Positions 1 to 9,582 of a stretch of DNA of 64,000 nucleotides are shown here, piece after piece. How positions within the stretch are numbered: the stretch's first letter is position 1; the number at the start of each line of letters is the position of its first letter. The notes beneath the pieces are model-generated. The model was given only the letters and a program-made list of their open reading frames with translations. It did not search any database and had not been told where the DNA came from. Made by a program: the position numbers and the translations under genes. Source of the DNA: Corynebacterium lowii (GTDB lineage: Bacteria > Actinomycetota > Actinomycetes > Mycobacteriales > Mycobacteriaceae); contig NZ_LKEV01000005.1 in assembly GCF_001412085.1 (NCBI RefSeq), forward strand, positions 1 to 64,000, written 5' to 3'.

Positions 1-42
1 TCCCACGTTGGGCAGACCGACGATTCCAAGAGTAAGACTCAC
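1..42 (-). CDS. ychF: YchF/EngD family GTPase, N-terminal fragment (runs off window)
   Basis: Only the first 14 codons are in the window. They read V-S-L-T-L-G-I-V-G-L-P-N-V-G from a GTG start, the typical N-terminus of the redox-regulated ATPase/GTPase YchF (Obg family), ending inside its P-loop. YchF is a ribosome-associated nucleotide hydrolase. The identification rests on a short but highly conserved stretch; the rest lies outside the window. Confidence 0.8.
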   Translation of the reverse strand, partial: MSLTLGIVGLPNVG

Positions 43-312
43 AGTGACCTATCCTACCTAGATATCTGGCTCCACTGTCTGAAGCGGGTACCAGGGTTGA
101 GTGAAGGCATCGGCGTCTCCCCGTGCCCCCTTCATGACCACGGCACACACCGCGCTCGCCGCGCCCAGAGGTACCGCACACTCCGCCCTGGCCCGAGGCC
201 CCGGCCCGGCATCGCGTTGCGGCCGCGCGGCCTCAAAAAACTTCACTTACCAAATTCATCTACGCCCCGCTTGCTACACTCGCCCACCCCGAATACTGAG
301 AAGCCCCACGCC
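43..312. other. intergenic region between ychF and a broken membrane gene
   Basis: This 270-bp stretch separates the divergent ychF start from the small membrane pseudogene. It should hold the promoters of both. Open frames here run on both strands but look like GC-rich shadows (R/P/A-rich, no recognisable domain). No hairpin or RNA gene was recognised. Confidence 0.4.
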
Positions 313-606
313 ATGAGAAACGCCCCCCTGATCGTTCTCTCCGCCCTCCTCGGAGTCGTCCTGGCCTGGTATTCCCTGATCTATATCCCTGCACCTCCAC
401 TCCTACTTCCCCCCTCTATCCGGCCGTCTTCCTGGGGCTTGTCGCCGTGTTCTTCCTGGCAGCGACCACCACGCTGCGGGGCAGGTCGGCACCCGCCATC
501 ATTGCCATGCCCTGGTCCTGCGGGGCGGGGCGCCACGTTCGCGTTCCTGGGTTGGCTTCTTTACTCCTACGCCCAGTCCGCGATGCGCTTCGATGCGCTG
601 GGGTAA
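313..606 (+). pseudogene. small membrane protein, frameshifted
   Basis: The ATG at 313 starts a hydrophobic segment (MRNAPLIVLSALLGVVLAWY). Coding then jumps frame: near 410-510 the membrane-like sequence (YPAVFLGLVAVFFLAATTTL) is in the +2 frame, and from about 535 it returns to the first frame (FAFLGWLLYSYAQSAMRFDALG, stop at 604-606). The likely original product is a roughly 100-residue protein with two or three membrane helices. Two compensating indels destroy the middle. The family is not recognised. Confidence 0.5.
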
Positions 607-657
607 CCCCACCCGCCCGATTAACCCCGCCCCGTGCCCCCGCGTACCCTCAACACT

Positions 658-1020
658 ATGAGCACCTTTCATCTCTCCCGCTGCGCCCTCACCGCGATCC
701 TCGGCGGCGCCGGCGTCCTGCACTTCCTCGTCCCCAAGCCCTTCGATCAGATCGTGCCCTCCTGGGTTCCGGGCTCCCCGCGCCTGGCCACCTACGCCAG
801 CGGCGCGGCGGAGCTCTCCGTGGCGGCGGGTCTGAACCATCCGGCCACCCGGAAGAATGCGGGGAGGGTCGCGGCGGCGCTGTTCGTGGCGGTGTTTCCC
901 GCCAACGTGGAGATGGCCCGCCAGTGGGTGCTGCAGTCGCGCGCCAAGGCCGCGATCTCCCTGCTGCGCCTGCCGCTGCAGATCCCGTTGGTCACCAGCG
1001 CCCTGCGCCTGGCCCGCTAG
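658..1020 (+). CDS. DoxX-like membrane protein
   Basis: The product is 120 residues with about four hydrophobic segments and the pattern of DoxX/DUF417-type proteins: a first helix with GGAGVLHFLVPKPFDQIVPSW, then a central A/G-rich helix and a C-terminal RLPLQIPLVTSALRLA. The start is the ATG at 658 (MSTFHLSRC) rather than the upstream in-frame ATG, because the extra residues are not family-like. No enzymatic function is assigned. Related proteins in corynebacteria are annotated as DoxX family or hypothetical membrane proteins. Confidence 0.65.
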   Translation: MSTFHLSRCALTAILGGAGVLHFLVPKPFDQIVPSWVPGSPRLATYASGAAELSVAAGLNHPATRKNAGRVAAALFVAVFPANVEMARQWVLQSRAKAAISLLRLPLQIPLVTSALRLAR

Positions 1021-1125
1021 CGCCCCCGCGCGGGCGCCCGCCCCGGGTCCACCGCCCCGCGCCGCACGCGGCCCACTCCCGGGCAACACCCCGGCGCTGG
1101 CCCCGCCATGCCCTTATCGGGCACA

Positions 1126-2400
1126 ATGTTTCCTGTGACGGACAAGCACGATACTCAAGCAGAGTCGGCCGAGCGGCCCGCCGAGAAGTCCCCCCAGGAG
1201 CCGTTCCCGCCGCCGGTGGATCGCTCCGTCATCATCAGCGATTCGCTGCGTTCCACGGCCCGGCTGTGCCTGCGCGTGCTCATCATCGTGGCCACGGCCT
1301 TCGTGGGTTCGATCCTCCTGCGGGAGTTCTGGCAGGGCGTCCTCCCGGTGATCCTGGCGCTCATCGTTTGCACGGTGCTCTCCGCGCCCACGAACTGGCT
1401 GCGCCGCCACCGCGTCCCCGGCGCGCTCGCCGCGCTGTTCACACTGCTCGCCTTCTTCCTTCTCATCGGCGGGGTCTTCCTGTTCATCGCCCCGGACATC
1501 GTGCGCCAGTCCGGCGTGCTGTATCTCCAGGCGTTCGACGGTATCCAGCGTCTGCGCCTGTGGCTAGAACAACCACCGCTGAATATCGGTTCCACGGAGC
1601 TAGACGTGGTGATCAACGAGGCCGCCACCTGGCTTCAGGAGCAGGCGGGGGCCATCGCCGGTGGCATCCTCACCGGGGTGTCCACCGTGACGTCGATAGC
1701 CGTCACCCTGGGGGTGGTGCTGGTGCTGACCTTCTTCTTCCTCAAGGATGGCCATCGCTTCCTGCCCTGGGTGCGCGGGGTGGCCGGGCAGCGCCAGGGC
1801 TGGCACGCCACGGAGCTGCTCACCCGATCATGGCGCACGCTGAGCGGCTTCATCCGCGCGCAGGCGCTAGTTTCCCTGGTGGACGCGATCTTCATCGGCC
1901 TGGGGCTGGTCATCATCGGCGTGCCGATGGCCCTCGCTCTGGCCGTCATTACCTTCCTCGCGGGCTTCATCCCCATCGTGGGTGCCTTTACCGCCGGCGC
2001 CCTGGCGGTGCTCATCGCGCTGGTCTCCCTGGGCGTGCCGCAGGCGGTGGCCACGCTCGTGGTGGTCGTCGCGGTGCAGCAGCTAGAGGGCAACATCCTC
2101 TCCCCCATCCTGCAGTCGCGCGCCATGAACCTGCACCCGGTGATCATCCTGGTGTCCGTGACCATCGGCGGCAGCCTCTTCGGCATCGTGGGGGCCTTCC
2201 TCGCGGTGCCCGCCGCCGCGATGTTCGCGGTGCTCTTACGCTACCTCCAGGACGTCACCATGCTGCGCTCCGGGGAGCGGGAGCTTGCCGACGTCTCCTT
2301 TGTCACCCCCGAGGGCTCCGCCGTAGGGAGGCTCAGCGTGGAAAGCGGTCTGGCGCTGCGCGCCAAATATCACAGCCCCGACGAGGCAGCGCCACGCTAG
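1126..2400 (+). CDS. AI-2E family transporter (PerM/YdiK type)
   Basis: This protein of about 424 residues belongs to the AI-2E/PerM exporter family. It has two N-terminal helix pairs (residues about 45-120), a large central loop (RLWLEQPPLNIGSTELDVVINEAATWLQ), then helices beginning LTFFFLKDGHRFLPW and the conserved GFIPIVGAF and QQLEGNILSPILQSRAM motifs, characteristic of the family. The start is uncertain: in-frame ATGs lie at 1108 and 1126 and a GTG at 1135. I chose 1126. The substrate is unknown; family members export small molecules or ions. The DUF6542 gene begins 11 bp downstream, so the two are probably co-transcribed. Confidence 0.85.
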   Translation: MFPVTDKHDTQAESAERPAEKSPQEPFPPPVDRSVIISDSLRSTARLCLRVLIIVATAFVGSILLREFWQGVLPVILALIVCTVLSAPTNWLRRHRVPGALAALFTLLAFFLLIGGVFLFIAPDIVRQSGVLYLQAFDGIQRLRLWLEQPPLNIGSTELDVVINEAATWLQEQAGAIAGGILTGVSTVTSIAVTLGVVLVLTFFFLKDGHRFLPWVRGVAGQRQGWHATELLTRSWRTLSGFIRAQALVSLVDAIFIGLGLVIIGVPMALALAVITFLAGFIPIVGAFTAGALAVLIALVSLGVPQAVATLVVVVAVQQLEGNILSPILQSRAMNLHPVIILVSVTIGGSLFGIVGAFLAVPAAAMFAVLLRYLQDVTMLRSGERELADVSFVTPEGSAVGRLSVESGLALRAKYHSPDEAAPR

Positions 2401-2411
2401 GATTGATCGAC

Positions 2412-3161
2412 GTGTCTCATGTGACCCCTCACCCGCGCCTCAGCCGGGGCAGGCCCGCCGGGCTGCCCACGTGGTCCGGCGTGTCCATCGTGGTCGCGGC
2501 CCTACTCACCGGGCTGCTGCTGAGCATGTTCAACCACACTATCGGTGCCTCGTACATCATCCTGTTCGTGCTCTCGAGCCTGGTGGTGGCCCTGTTCACG
2601 GAGGTGCGCGGCCTGTTCATCACTGTGGCCTGCATACCGCTCTCCTTCGCGGCGATCACGGTGCTGACCTCCTGGTTCAACGGGTGTGCGCTGAGCCCCA
2701 ACATCTCGGGGTTCTCCACCACCGCGCTCGTCGCGGCGGTTTATCCGCTGCTGCAGCTCTTTCCGGTGCTGTTCTTCGTCACCCTGGGCAGCACGCTCAT
2801 CGCCTTCCTGCGCCTCTTCCTCCTGCGCCGCCGGGCGGCGGAGCGAGAGCAGCGGGCTCGGGAGCTGCGGCGTCGCACCGCCGAGGCCGAGCAGCGCAAT
2901 CAGGAGACGGTGAGCAGGCTCAACTCCACCTCGGCGGCCCGGCGCACGCGGCACAGCGCCTCCGGCCGGACCCCCCAGCGCCCGCAGCGCACCGCCGCCC
3001 CGCCGGAGGAGCCCTCCTCCCCGTGGCCCTCGGACCGCGCCCGCGCCTCGTCCCGGCCCCGGTACTCCGCGCAGCACGCCGACCGGGAGCGCCACACCTA
3101 CACCGGCGCGCCCCGGCAGGACTACCGCGGTGCCCGGCGTCCCCATCGCCGGGACTACTGA
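2412..3161 (+). CDS. DUF6542 domain membrane protein
   Basis: The 249-residue product has three or four hydrophobic helices (residues about 20-125: TWSGVSIVVAALLTGLLLS, YIILFVLSSLVVALFTEVRG, LFPVLFFVTLGSTLIAFLR). These are followed by a charged coiled-coil-like segment (RRRAAEREQRARELRRRTAEAEQ) and a disordered R/P/S-rich tail. This is the layout of corynebacterial DUF6542 proteins. A GTG at 2412 starts it, 11 bp after the preceding transporter. No function is known. Confidence 0.75.
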   Translation: MSHVTPHPRLSRGRPAGLPTWSGVSIVVAALLTGLLLSMFNHTIGASYIILFVLSSLVVALFTEVRGLFITVACIPLSFAAITVLTSWFNGCALSPNISGFSTTALVAAVYPLLQLFPVLFFVTLGSTLIAFLRLFLLRRRAAEREQRARELRRRTAEAEQRNQETVSRLNSTSAARRTRHSASGRTPQRPQRTAAPPEEPSSPWPSDRARASSRPRYSAQHADRERHTYTGAPRQDYRGARRPHRRDY

Positions 3162-3170
3162 TACCGCTTA

Positions 3171-3207
3171 GCGACGCCCCGCGGCCCCATCGGCTGCCGG
3201 GCGTCGC
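3171..3207 (+). terminator. hairpin after the DUF6542 gene
   Basis: A perfect 9-bp inverted repeat (GCGACGCCC at 3171-3179 with GGGCGTCGC at 3199-3207) lies 9 bp after the stop codon. There is no clear T run, so intrinsic termination is only probable. Confidence 0.5.
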
Positions 3208-3549
3208 GCTGCATGCAGGGGCTTGGGTTCGGGGTCCGTGCAGCTTTTCCACTCCGGGGTGTGACGGGAGTGTCTCACACCGGTCACAGAGCGGAATGAG
3301 AGCGGCTATCCATACCACGGTGTTGCTTTTGGGGCTCCCACCAGCTCCAGAGCGGAATGAAAAGATCGTTCCACCCCATGCCGTGACGTCAGCGATCCCC
3401 ACTAACCCCACGCGGTGCGAAAAGCACCCCACTATGTATCACATAGCTAACATAAAACCCATAAAAACTCACCCCCGACAACCTCGTGAGAAAGGCCGTA
3501 TCCCGCTACATCCACGCGGCCTAGTCCCGCCGCGCCGACGCCTCCCCGA
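3208..3549. other. non-coding gap between convergent genes, with short repeats
   Basis: This stretch of about 340 bp has no credible gene. It contains an inverted repeat GGTGTGA/TCACACC with a 10-bp spacer (around 3257-3280), a 13-bp direct repeat CAGAGCGGAATGA at about 3288 and 3349, and a small dyad CTATGTATCACATAG near 3433. Local base composition is lower in GC than the neighbours. It could hold a small RNA or be the remains of a lost gene. Confidence 0.35.
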
Positions 3550-4515
3550 CTACGTCCGGGCGGGGCGCAGGTCCCTGGGCAGCGCGAAGGTGATCTTCTC
3601 GCTGGCGGTGGTGACCTCCTCCACGGAGGTGTAGCCACGCCGCGCCAGGGATTTCACCACGTCGCGCACAAGGATCTCCGGCACAGAGGCCCCGGAGGTC
3701 ACGCCCACGGTGTCCACGCCGTCGAACCAGGAGTCCTCGATCTGGTGGGCGTAGTCGATGAGGTGGGCGGCCTCGGTGCCGTGCTGGAGGGCCACCTCCA
3801 CTAGGCGCTTGGAGTTGGAGGAGTTCTGGGAGCCCACCACGATCATCAGTTGGCAGCGCTGCGCGATGGCCTTGACGGCCACCTGGCGGTTCTGGGTGGC
3901 GTAACAGATGTCGTCGCTGGGCGGGTCCTGGAGGTGAGAGAAGCGCCGGTGCAGCCGCTCGCAGATCTGCATGGTCTCGTCCACCGAGAGCGTGGTTTGG
4001 GAGAGCCAGATGAGTTTTTCCTGCTCCAGGAAGTCCGGCAGGGCGTCCACGCCGTCGAGGCCGTCCACGAGGTGGGTCACCTCGGGGGCCTCGCCCGCAG
4101 TGCCCTCCACCTCCTCGTGGCCCTCGTGGCCGATGAGCAGGATGTGGTAGCCGTCGCGGGCAAAGCGCTTGACTTCGTTGTGCACCTTGGTCACCAGGGG
4201 GCAGGTGGCGTCGAGGGTTTTAAGCTGTAGCCCCTTGGCCTCCCCGCGCACCTGGGGGCTCACACCGTGGGCGGAGAACACGAGGTGGGAGCCCTCGGGC
4301 ACCTCATCGGTTTCCTCCACGAAGATCGCACCGCGTTCGGAAAGGGTATCCACCACGTAGCGGTTGTGTACGATCTCCTTGCGCACGTAGACGGGGGCTC
4401 CGTACTTTTCCAGAGCGCGCTCCACCGTTTCCACGGCCCGATCCACGCCCGCGCAGTAGCCTCGCGGGGCGGCCAGCAGCACCGTCTTATCTCCGTCTGT
4501 CTTGCTCGCGGTCAT
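3550..4515 (-). CDS. ispH: 4-hydroxy-3-methylbut-2-enyl diphosphate reductase
   Basis: IspH (LytB) catalyses the last step of the non-mevalonate isoprenoid pathway, making IPP and DMAPP from HMBPP with a 4Fe-4S cluster. The 321-residue product shows the three cluster cysteines in their family contexts: [12 protein letters not shown] (C21), [13 protein letters not shown] (about residue 112) and [11 protein letters not shown] (about 204). It also has the [11 protein letters not shown] and [10 protein letters not shown] motifs. I use the ATG at 4515 ([10 protein letters not shown]); the longer frame upstream adds a non-conserved segment. It is divergent from xseA, 86 bp apart, the usual actinobacterial arrangement. 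Confidence 0.97.
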   Translation of the reverse strand: MTASKTDGDKTVLLAAPRGYCAGVDRAVETVERALEKYGAPVYVRKEIVHNRYVVDTLSERGAIFVEETDEVPEGSHLVFSAHGVSPQVRGEAKGLQLKTLDATCPLVTKVHNEVKRFARDGYHILLIGHEGHEEVEGTAGEAPEVTHLVDGLDGVDALPDFLEQEKLIWLSQTTLSVDETMQICERLHRRFSHLQDPPSDDICYATQNRQVAVKAIAQRCQLMIVVGSQNSSNSKRLVEVALQHGTEAAHLIDYAHQIEDSWFDGVDTVGVTSGASVPEILVRDVVKSLARRGYTSVEEVTTASEKITFALPRDLRPART

Positions 4516-4601
4516 GGTGACCACAGTAACCAAAGCCCGCCTCACGGGCATAGACTGGGTGGAACGATCATGTCCGCCAGTCAAGGGGAGCCGCATCACG
4601 C

Positions 4602-5842
4602 ATGGCTAAAACCGTCACCACGGCCCAGAGCCCGCTGCCGGTACGCGAGGTCAACGCGATGGTCAAGGGGTGGATCGAGCGCCTGGGCCACATCTGGGTG
4701 GAGGGGCAGCTGACCCAGGTCAACGTCAAGCCCTCCTGGAAGCTCTCCTACCTGACGCTGCGCGATACCCAGGCGGAGGCCTCCGTGCAACTCACCTGCC
4801 CCACCTCGCTGCTGCACGACGCCCCCACGCCGCTCAAGGACGGCGACCGCGTGGTGGTCTACGGCAGGCCCGCCTTCTACGCCGGGCGCGGTTCCTTTTC
4901 CCTGTGGACCACGGACATCCGCCACGTGGGCGTGGGCGAGCTGCTGGCGCGCATCGAGCACCTGCGCCGCTCCCTGGCCGCCGAGGGGCTGTTCGACGCC
5001 TCCCGCAAGCGCCCGCTGCCCTTCCTGCCCACCCGGATCGGGCTGATCACCGGGCGCGGTTCGGCGGCCGAGCGCGACGTCCTCTCCGTGGCGCGGGACC
5101 GCTGGCCGGAGGTGGACTTCCGCGTCATCAACACCGCCGTGCAGGGGGCAAGCGCCGTGCCCGAGATCATGGAGGCCGTGCGCACACTCGACGCAGACCC
5201 CGAGGTGGACGTCATCATCATCGCCCGAGGCGGCGGCTCCGCGGAGGACCTGCTGCCCTTCTCCGAGGAGGTCTTGCAGCGCGCCGTGGCGGCGGCGGGC
5301 ACCCCGGTGGTCTCCGCGATCGGGCACGAGCCGGACACCCCGGTGCTGGACAACGTGGCGGACCTGCGCGCCGCCACCCCCACCGACGCCGCCAAGAGGG
5401 TAGTGCCAGACGTCGCGGAGCAGCGGACCCTACTCGGGGAGCTGCGGGCGCGCGGCGCGGCGGCCCTGCGGGGCTGGGTGCACCGCGAGCGCGAGGGGCT
5501 GCGCCAGGTGCGCTCCCGCCCGGTGCTGGCGGACCCGCTCACGCCGATCCACTCCCGCCGCGAGGAGGCCCGGCGCGCGCTGGCCGCCATCCGCCGGGAC
5601 GTGGAGACACGCTGGGCACGGAGCGGGCCCGGGTGTCCGCCCTGCGCGCCCAGGTCTCCGCGCTGGGGCCGGCGGCCACCCTGGCGCGCGGCTACGCCGT
5701 GGTCCAGGTGGTCCCCCGCGACGGCTCCGACCCGCAGGTGGTGACCTCCATCGCGCAGTCCCCGCCGGGCAGCCAACTGCGCATCCGCGTGGCCGACGGC
5801 TCGATCACCGCCGCCGGAATGTCCACTTCCCCCGCCGACTAG
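4602..5842 (+). pseudogene. xseA: exodeoxyribonuclease VII large subunit, frameshifted
   Basis: XseA is the catalytic large subunit of exonuclease VII, degrading single-stranded DNA with XseB. The N-terminal OB-fold ([22 protein letters not shown], residues about 15-110) and the catalytic domain ([42 protein letters not shown]) are intact in one frame to about position 5606. After R-D-V-E-T the family sequence ([31 protein letters not shown]) continues in the next frame to the TAG at 5840. The total length of 1241 bp is one short of a multiple of three, so a single base is missing. The broken C-terminal quarter includes the helical region that contacts XseB. It is either a real pseudogene or a sequencing error. 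Confidence 0.85.
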
Positions 5843-5864
5843 AGCTTTTATAAGGAGAACGAGC

Positions 5865-6173
5865 ATGAGCAATCCCGATACCTTTGGCACCGGACGGGCC
5901 GCCGAGCTCCCCGAGGTGTCCACGCTGAGCTACGAGCAGGCGCGCAACGAGCTGGTGGAGGTGATCAAGATCCTGGAGCTGGGACAGATGGACCTGGATG
6001 AGTCCCTCGCCTACTGGGAGCGCGGCGAGGCGCTGGCGGCGCGCTGCGAGCAGCAGCTCGACCGTGCCTCCGCCAAGGTAGAGGCGGCCCTGGCTCAGCG
6101 CGGCTCGGGGGGCTCTGCCGACGCCGCCGGGTCCGCGCCCGCGTCCCCCGAGGAGGCCGAGCGCAGGGGCTGA
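5865..6173 (+). CDS. xseB: exodeoxyribonuclease VII small subunit
   Basis: The 102-residue product contains the XseB helical core [53 protein letters not shown] (about residues 25-75), the hallmark of the small subunit. An A/G/P/E-rich tail follows. It lies 22 bp after xseA behind an AAGGAGA ribosome-binding site. Its 3' end overlaps the convergent DUF4245 gene by 79 bp. If xseA is truly broken, this subunit has no catalytic partner. Confidence 0.93.
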   Translation: MSNPDTFGTGRAAELPEVSTLSYEQARNELVEVIKILELGQMDLDESLAYWERGEALAARCEQQLDRASAKVEAALAQRGSGGSADAAGSAPASPEEAERRG

Positions 6174-6718
6174 GCCTTGGCCGTGGCCTCGATGAGCGCC
6201 AGAAACTCCTCCTCGGTGGCCGCGCCACTGAGCAGCAGGCGGGCATCCCCGAGGTCGGCCACCCAGAGGTCGCGGACCTCGCGGTCGGTGGAGGTGTAGA
6301 CCTCGATGGGGATACCCTCGACCTCCACGGAGCGGTCGCGCTCGCGCAGGTCCTCGTCGTAGCCTCGCACCGCCTCGGCCACCGGCTCCCCGGTCTGGGT
6401 GAGCTGGAGGTAGCCCTCGTGGTCGGTGATGTAGCCCACCACCGGCACCGGCTGCCCGCCCAGGCTGGAGCGGCGCGCGGAGTTGGCGATCCAGCCCTCG
6501 GGAACCTCGGGCAGGCGCACCGGGAAGGCGGCGCTGGTGGCCTCCATCCTGAGGAAGGCGGAGGCATCCGCCGTAGGTACAGGACCGTTTTCCGGGTTGC
6601 CCGGCTCGAAGGAGCACAGGCCGGTGGCCCCCACGCCCACCACCATCATCGCCACGATGGCCACAAGGGAGAGCGTCATGTCCCGGCCGTCTTGAAAGAT
6701 CCTTGGTTTCTCTGCCAC
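6095..6718 (-). CDS. DUF4245 domain membrane-anchored protein
   Basis: The 207-residue protein has one N-terminal membrane helix ([24 protein letters not shown], residues about 14-37) followed by an extracytoplasmic DUF4245 domain ([63 protein letters not shown]). It is widespread in actinobacteria between xseB and glpX and has no assigned function. The 3' end overlaps xseB on the other strand. Confidence 0.85.
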   Translation of the reverse strand: MAEKPRIFQDGRDMTLSLVAIVAMMVVGVGATGLCSFEPGNPENGPVPTADASAFLRMEATSAAFPVRLPEVPEGWIANSARRSSLGGQPVPVVGYITDHEGYLQLTQTGEPVAEAVRGYDEDLRERDRSVEVEGIPIEVYTSTDREVRDLWVADLGDARLLLSGAATEEEFLALIEATAKAQPLRSASSGDAGADPAASAEPPEPR

Positions 6719-6905
6719 GCGCCTTAGTATCCCACTACCCCCGCGCGGAAAGCCACACGGTCCGCGTGGGAGAGGCGTCGGAAAGTCCAGAAGAAGTACG
6801 CCCGCCTACCCTCATTTGGGTGCAATATGTCCGCGCTTTGCCCTCGCGGTGCAACAATGTAGAGGTTCCCTGGTACCACTTTGCCCGCAGGAGGCCGCAG
6901 TACAG

Positions 6906-7937
6906 ATGAATGAAAGCCGTCCAGAAAACCACAAGAACACCGAGGTTCCGGACCGCAATCTCGCCATGGAGCTGGTGCGCGTGACCGAGGCGGCGGCGCT
7001 GGCCTCCGGCCGCTGGGTAGGCCGGGGCATGAAGAACGAGGGCGACGGTGCCGCCGTGGACGCCATGCGCGAGCTCATCAACTCCGTGAACATGAACGGC
7101 GTGGTGGTCATCGGCGAGGGCGAGAAGGACGAGGCCCCCATGCTGTTCAACGGCGAGCACGTGGGCACCGGCTTTGGCGCCGAGGTAGACATCGCGGTGG
7201 ACCCGGTGGACGGCACCACCCTCATGGCCGAGGGGCGCCCCAACGCCATCTCTGTGATCGCCGCCGCGGAGCGCGGCTCCATGTACGACCCCTCCGAGGT
7301 GTTCTACATGCGCAAGATCGCCGTAGGCCCCGAGGCCGCCGGGAAGATCGACATCGAGGCCCCCGTGGGCCACAACATCAACGCCGTGGCCAAGGCGAAG
7401 GGCCTGCACCCCTCCCAGGTCACCGTGGTGGTGCTGGATCGCCCCCGCCACGCGGACCTCATCGCGGAGATCCGCCGCGCGGGCGCCAAGGTGCGCCTGA
7501 TCTCCGACGGCGACGTGGCCGGGGCCGTGGCCGCCGCCCAGGACGACGTGGCCAACTCCGTGGACATCATGATGGGCACCGGCGGCACCCCCGAGGGCAT
7601 CATCACCGCCTGCGCCATGAAGTGCATGGGCGGCGAGATCCAGGGCGTGCTGGCCCCCCGCAACGACGAGGAGAAGGGCCGCGCCCTGGCCGCCGGGCAC
7701 AAGCTGGGCCAGGTGCTGGGCACCAACGACCTAGTGCGCTCGGACAACTGCTACTTCGCCGCCACCGGCGTGACCAACGGCGACATGCTGCGCGGGGTGA
7801 CCTACCGCAGCAACGGCGCCACCACCCGTTCCCTGGTGATGCGCTCCAAGTCCGGCACCCTGCGCTACCTCGAGTCCCGCCATCAGCTCTCCAAGCTCCA
7901 GGAGTACTCCGCAGTGGATTACCTCTCCGACCTCTGA
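6906..7937 (+). CDS. glpX: class II fructose-1,6-bisphosphatase
   Basis: GlpX hydrolyses fructose-1,6-bisphosphate to fructose-6-phosphate and is the gluconeogenic FBPase of corynebacteria. The 343-residue product carries the class II signatures [15 protein letters not shown] (metal site), [16 protein letters not shown], and [25 protein letters not shown]. The start is the ATG at 6906 ([11 protein letters not shown]), preceded by GCAGGAGG; the longer upstream frame is not conserved. fumC follows 84 bp downstream on the same strand. Confidence 0.97.
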   Translation: MNESRPENHKNTEVPDRNLAMELVRVTEAAALASGRWVGRGMKNEGDGAAVDAMRELINSVNMNGVVVIGEGEKDEAPMLFNGEHVGTGFGAEVDIAVDPVDGTTLMAEGRPNAISVIAAAERGSMYDPSEVFYMRKIAVGPEAAGKIDIEAPVGHNINAVAKAKGLHPSQVTVVVLDRPRHADLIAEIRRAGAKVRLISDGDVAGAVAAAQDDVANSVDIMMGTGGTPEGIITACAMKCMGGEIQGVLAPRNDEEKGRALAAGHKLGQVLGTNDLVRSDNCYFAATGVTNGDMLRGVTYRSNGATTRSLVMRSKSGTLRYLESRHQLSKLQEYSAVDYLSDL

Positions 7938-8021
7938 GGTCATCATCACACCCACCTGGGCAGCGCTTATACGCCATACTGGACTATGGACTAGAACATG
8001 CGAGAAGCAAAGGTGATAGCA

Positions 8022-9422
8022 ATGACCGAATACCGCATTGAGCACGACACGATGGGCGAGGTCAAGGTTCCCATCGACGCCCTGTGGCGTGCCCAGACCC
8101 AGCGCGCGGTGGAGAACTTCCCCATCTCCGGGCGCGGACTCGAAGCCGCGCAGATCCGCGCGATGGGCCTGCTCAAGGCCGCCTGCGCCCAGGTGAACAA
8201 GGACTCCGGGGCACTGGACGCCACCCTGGCGGACGCCATCATCGCCGCCGCCAAGGAGATCGCGGCGGGCAAGCACGACGATCAGTTCCCCATCGACGTG
8301 TTCCAGACCGGCTCCGGCACCTCCTCCAACATGAACACCAACGAGGTCATCGCCTCCCTGGCCAAGGCTGCGGGCGTGGAGGTCCATCCCAACGACCACG
8401 TGAACATGGGGCAGTCCTCCAACGACACCTTCCCCACCGCCACGCACGTGGCCGCCACCGAGGCCGCCGTGAAGGACCTCATCCCCGGCCTGAAGGTGCT
8501 GCGCGATTCCCTGGCCGCCAAGGCCGCCGAGTGGGAGTCCGTGGTCAAGTCCGGCCGCACGCACCTCATGGACGCCGTGCCGGTGACCCTGGGCCAAGAG
8601 TTCGGGGGCTACGCCCGCCAGATCGAGGCCGGGATCGAGCGCGTGGAGGCCACGCTGCCCCGCCTGGGCGAGCTGGCCATCGGCGGCACCGCCGCCGGCA
8701 CGGGCATTAACACCTCCGCGGACTTTGGTGCCAAGGTCACCGAGGAGCTGCGCTCGCTGACCGGCCTGGAGGAGCTGAGCGAGGCCCGCAACCACTTCGA
8801 GGCCCAGGCCGCGCGCGACGCCCTGGTGGAGTACTCCGGTGCCATGCGCACCATCGCGGTGTCCCTGTACAAGATCGCCAACGACATCCGCCTGATGGGC
8901 TCCGGCCCGCTGACCGGCCTCTCCGAGATCCGCCTCCCGGACCTCCAGCCGGGCTCCTCCATCATGCCGGGCAAGGTCAACCCGGTGCTGTGCGAGACGG
9001 CCACCCAGGTGTCCGCCCAGGTGATCGGCAACGACGCCGCCATCGCCTTCGGTGGCACCCAGGGCCAGTTCGAGCTCAACGTGTTCATCCCCATGATGGC
9101 CCGCAACGTGCTGGAGTCCTCCCGCCTGCTGGCCAACACCGCCCGCGTGTTCGCCGAGCGCCTGGTGGACGGCATCGAACCCAACGTGAAGCGCATGAAG
9201 ACGCTCGCGGAATCCTCCCCCTCCATCGTCACGCCGCTGAACTCCTCCATCGGCTACGAGGCCGCCGCCAAGGTGGCCAAGCACGCGCTGGCCAAGGAGA
9301 TCACCATCCGCGAGGCAGTGATCGAGCTGGGCTTCGTGGACGGCGAGAAGCTCACCGAGGAAGAACTGGACAAGCGCCTGGACGTGCTGGCCATGGCCAA
9401 CACGGACCGCGATAAGCGCTAA
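8022..9422 (+). CDS. fumC: class II fumarate hydratase
   Basis: FumC interconverts fumarate and malate in the TCA cycle without an iron-sulfur cluster. The 466-residue product has the N-terminal [14 protein letters not shown], the substrate-binding [16 protein letters not shown] and [14 protein letters not shown] motifs, and the lyase signature [12 protein letters not shown]. Length is normal for the family. The ATG at 8022 has AAAGGTGA upstream. A G/C-rich hairpin with TTTT follows the stop. Confidence 0.97.
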   Translation: MTEYRIEHDTMGEVKVPIDALWRAQTQRAVENFPISGRGLEAAQIRAMGLLKAACAQVNKDSGALDATLADAIIAAAKEIAAGKHDDQFPIDVFQTGSGTSSNMNTNEVIASLAKAAGVEVHPNDHVNMGQSSNDTFPTATHVAATEAAVKDLIPGLKVLRDSLAAKAAEWESVVKSGRTHLMDAVPVTLGQEFGGYARQIEAGIERVEATLPRLGELAIGGTAAGTGINTSADFGAKVTEELRSLTGLEELSEARNHFEAQAARDALVEYSGAMRTIAVSLYKIANDIRLMGSGPLTGLSEIRLPDLQPGSSIMPGKVNPVLCETATQVSAQVIGNDAAIAFGGTQGQFELNVFIPMMARNVLESSRLLANTARVFAERLVDGIEPNVKRMKTLAESSPSIVTPLNSSIGYEAAAKVAKHALAKEITIREAVIELGFVDGEKLTEEELDKRLDVLAMANTDRDKR

Positions 9423-9436
9423 AGCCCCTCTCCCCT

Positions 9437-9477
9437 CCCCGGGGCGCGGCGGCCACGGCCCCGTGTCCCGGGGTTTT
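9437..9477 (+). terminator. intrinsic terminator of fumC
   Basis: CCCCGGG at 9437-9443 pairs with CCCGGGG at 9467-9473, with further pairing possible in the loop (GGCC/GGCC). TTTT follows directly. Confidence 0.7.
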
Positions 9478-9525
9478 CATGTCTACGGCCCCGGCATCGA
9501 ACACCCACAGGCACAAAGGACTGCA

Positions 9526-9563
9526 AAAGTAGATCGCGTGCATTTTTGCACCCAGTCTACTTT
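9526..9563. promoter_or_regulatory. concentric double dyad, probable TetR operator
   Basis: Outer arms AAAGTAGA (9526-9533) and TCTACTTT (9556-9563) and inner arms GTGCA (9538-9542) and TGCAC (9547-9551) share exactly the same centre (9544.5). The element ends 19 bp before the GTG start of the TetR gene and overlaps a TTGCAC that could serve as a -35 box, so autorepression of the TetR-MFS operon is the simple reading. Confidence 0.75.
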
Positions 9564-9582
9564 AGGGGTACCTTCGTGTCTC

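Noticed and set aside
447..2411. A long plus-strand frame extending upstream of the DUF6542 gene
   Set aside because: It runs in the wrong frame through the DoxX-like and AI-2E transporter genes, is R/G/A/H-rich, and only its last part from 2412 is protein-like.
3257..3280. GlxR/CRP-type site (TGTGA...TCACA)
   Set aside because: The spacer is 10 bp rather than the 6 bp of GlxR sites, and it lies between convergent gene ends where no promoter is expected.
7731..9284. A 517-codon minus-strand frame across glpX and fumC
   Set aside because: It is a GC-rich shadow (G/H/V-rich, no domains) of two clearly identified genes on the plus strand.
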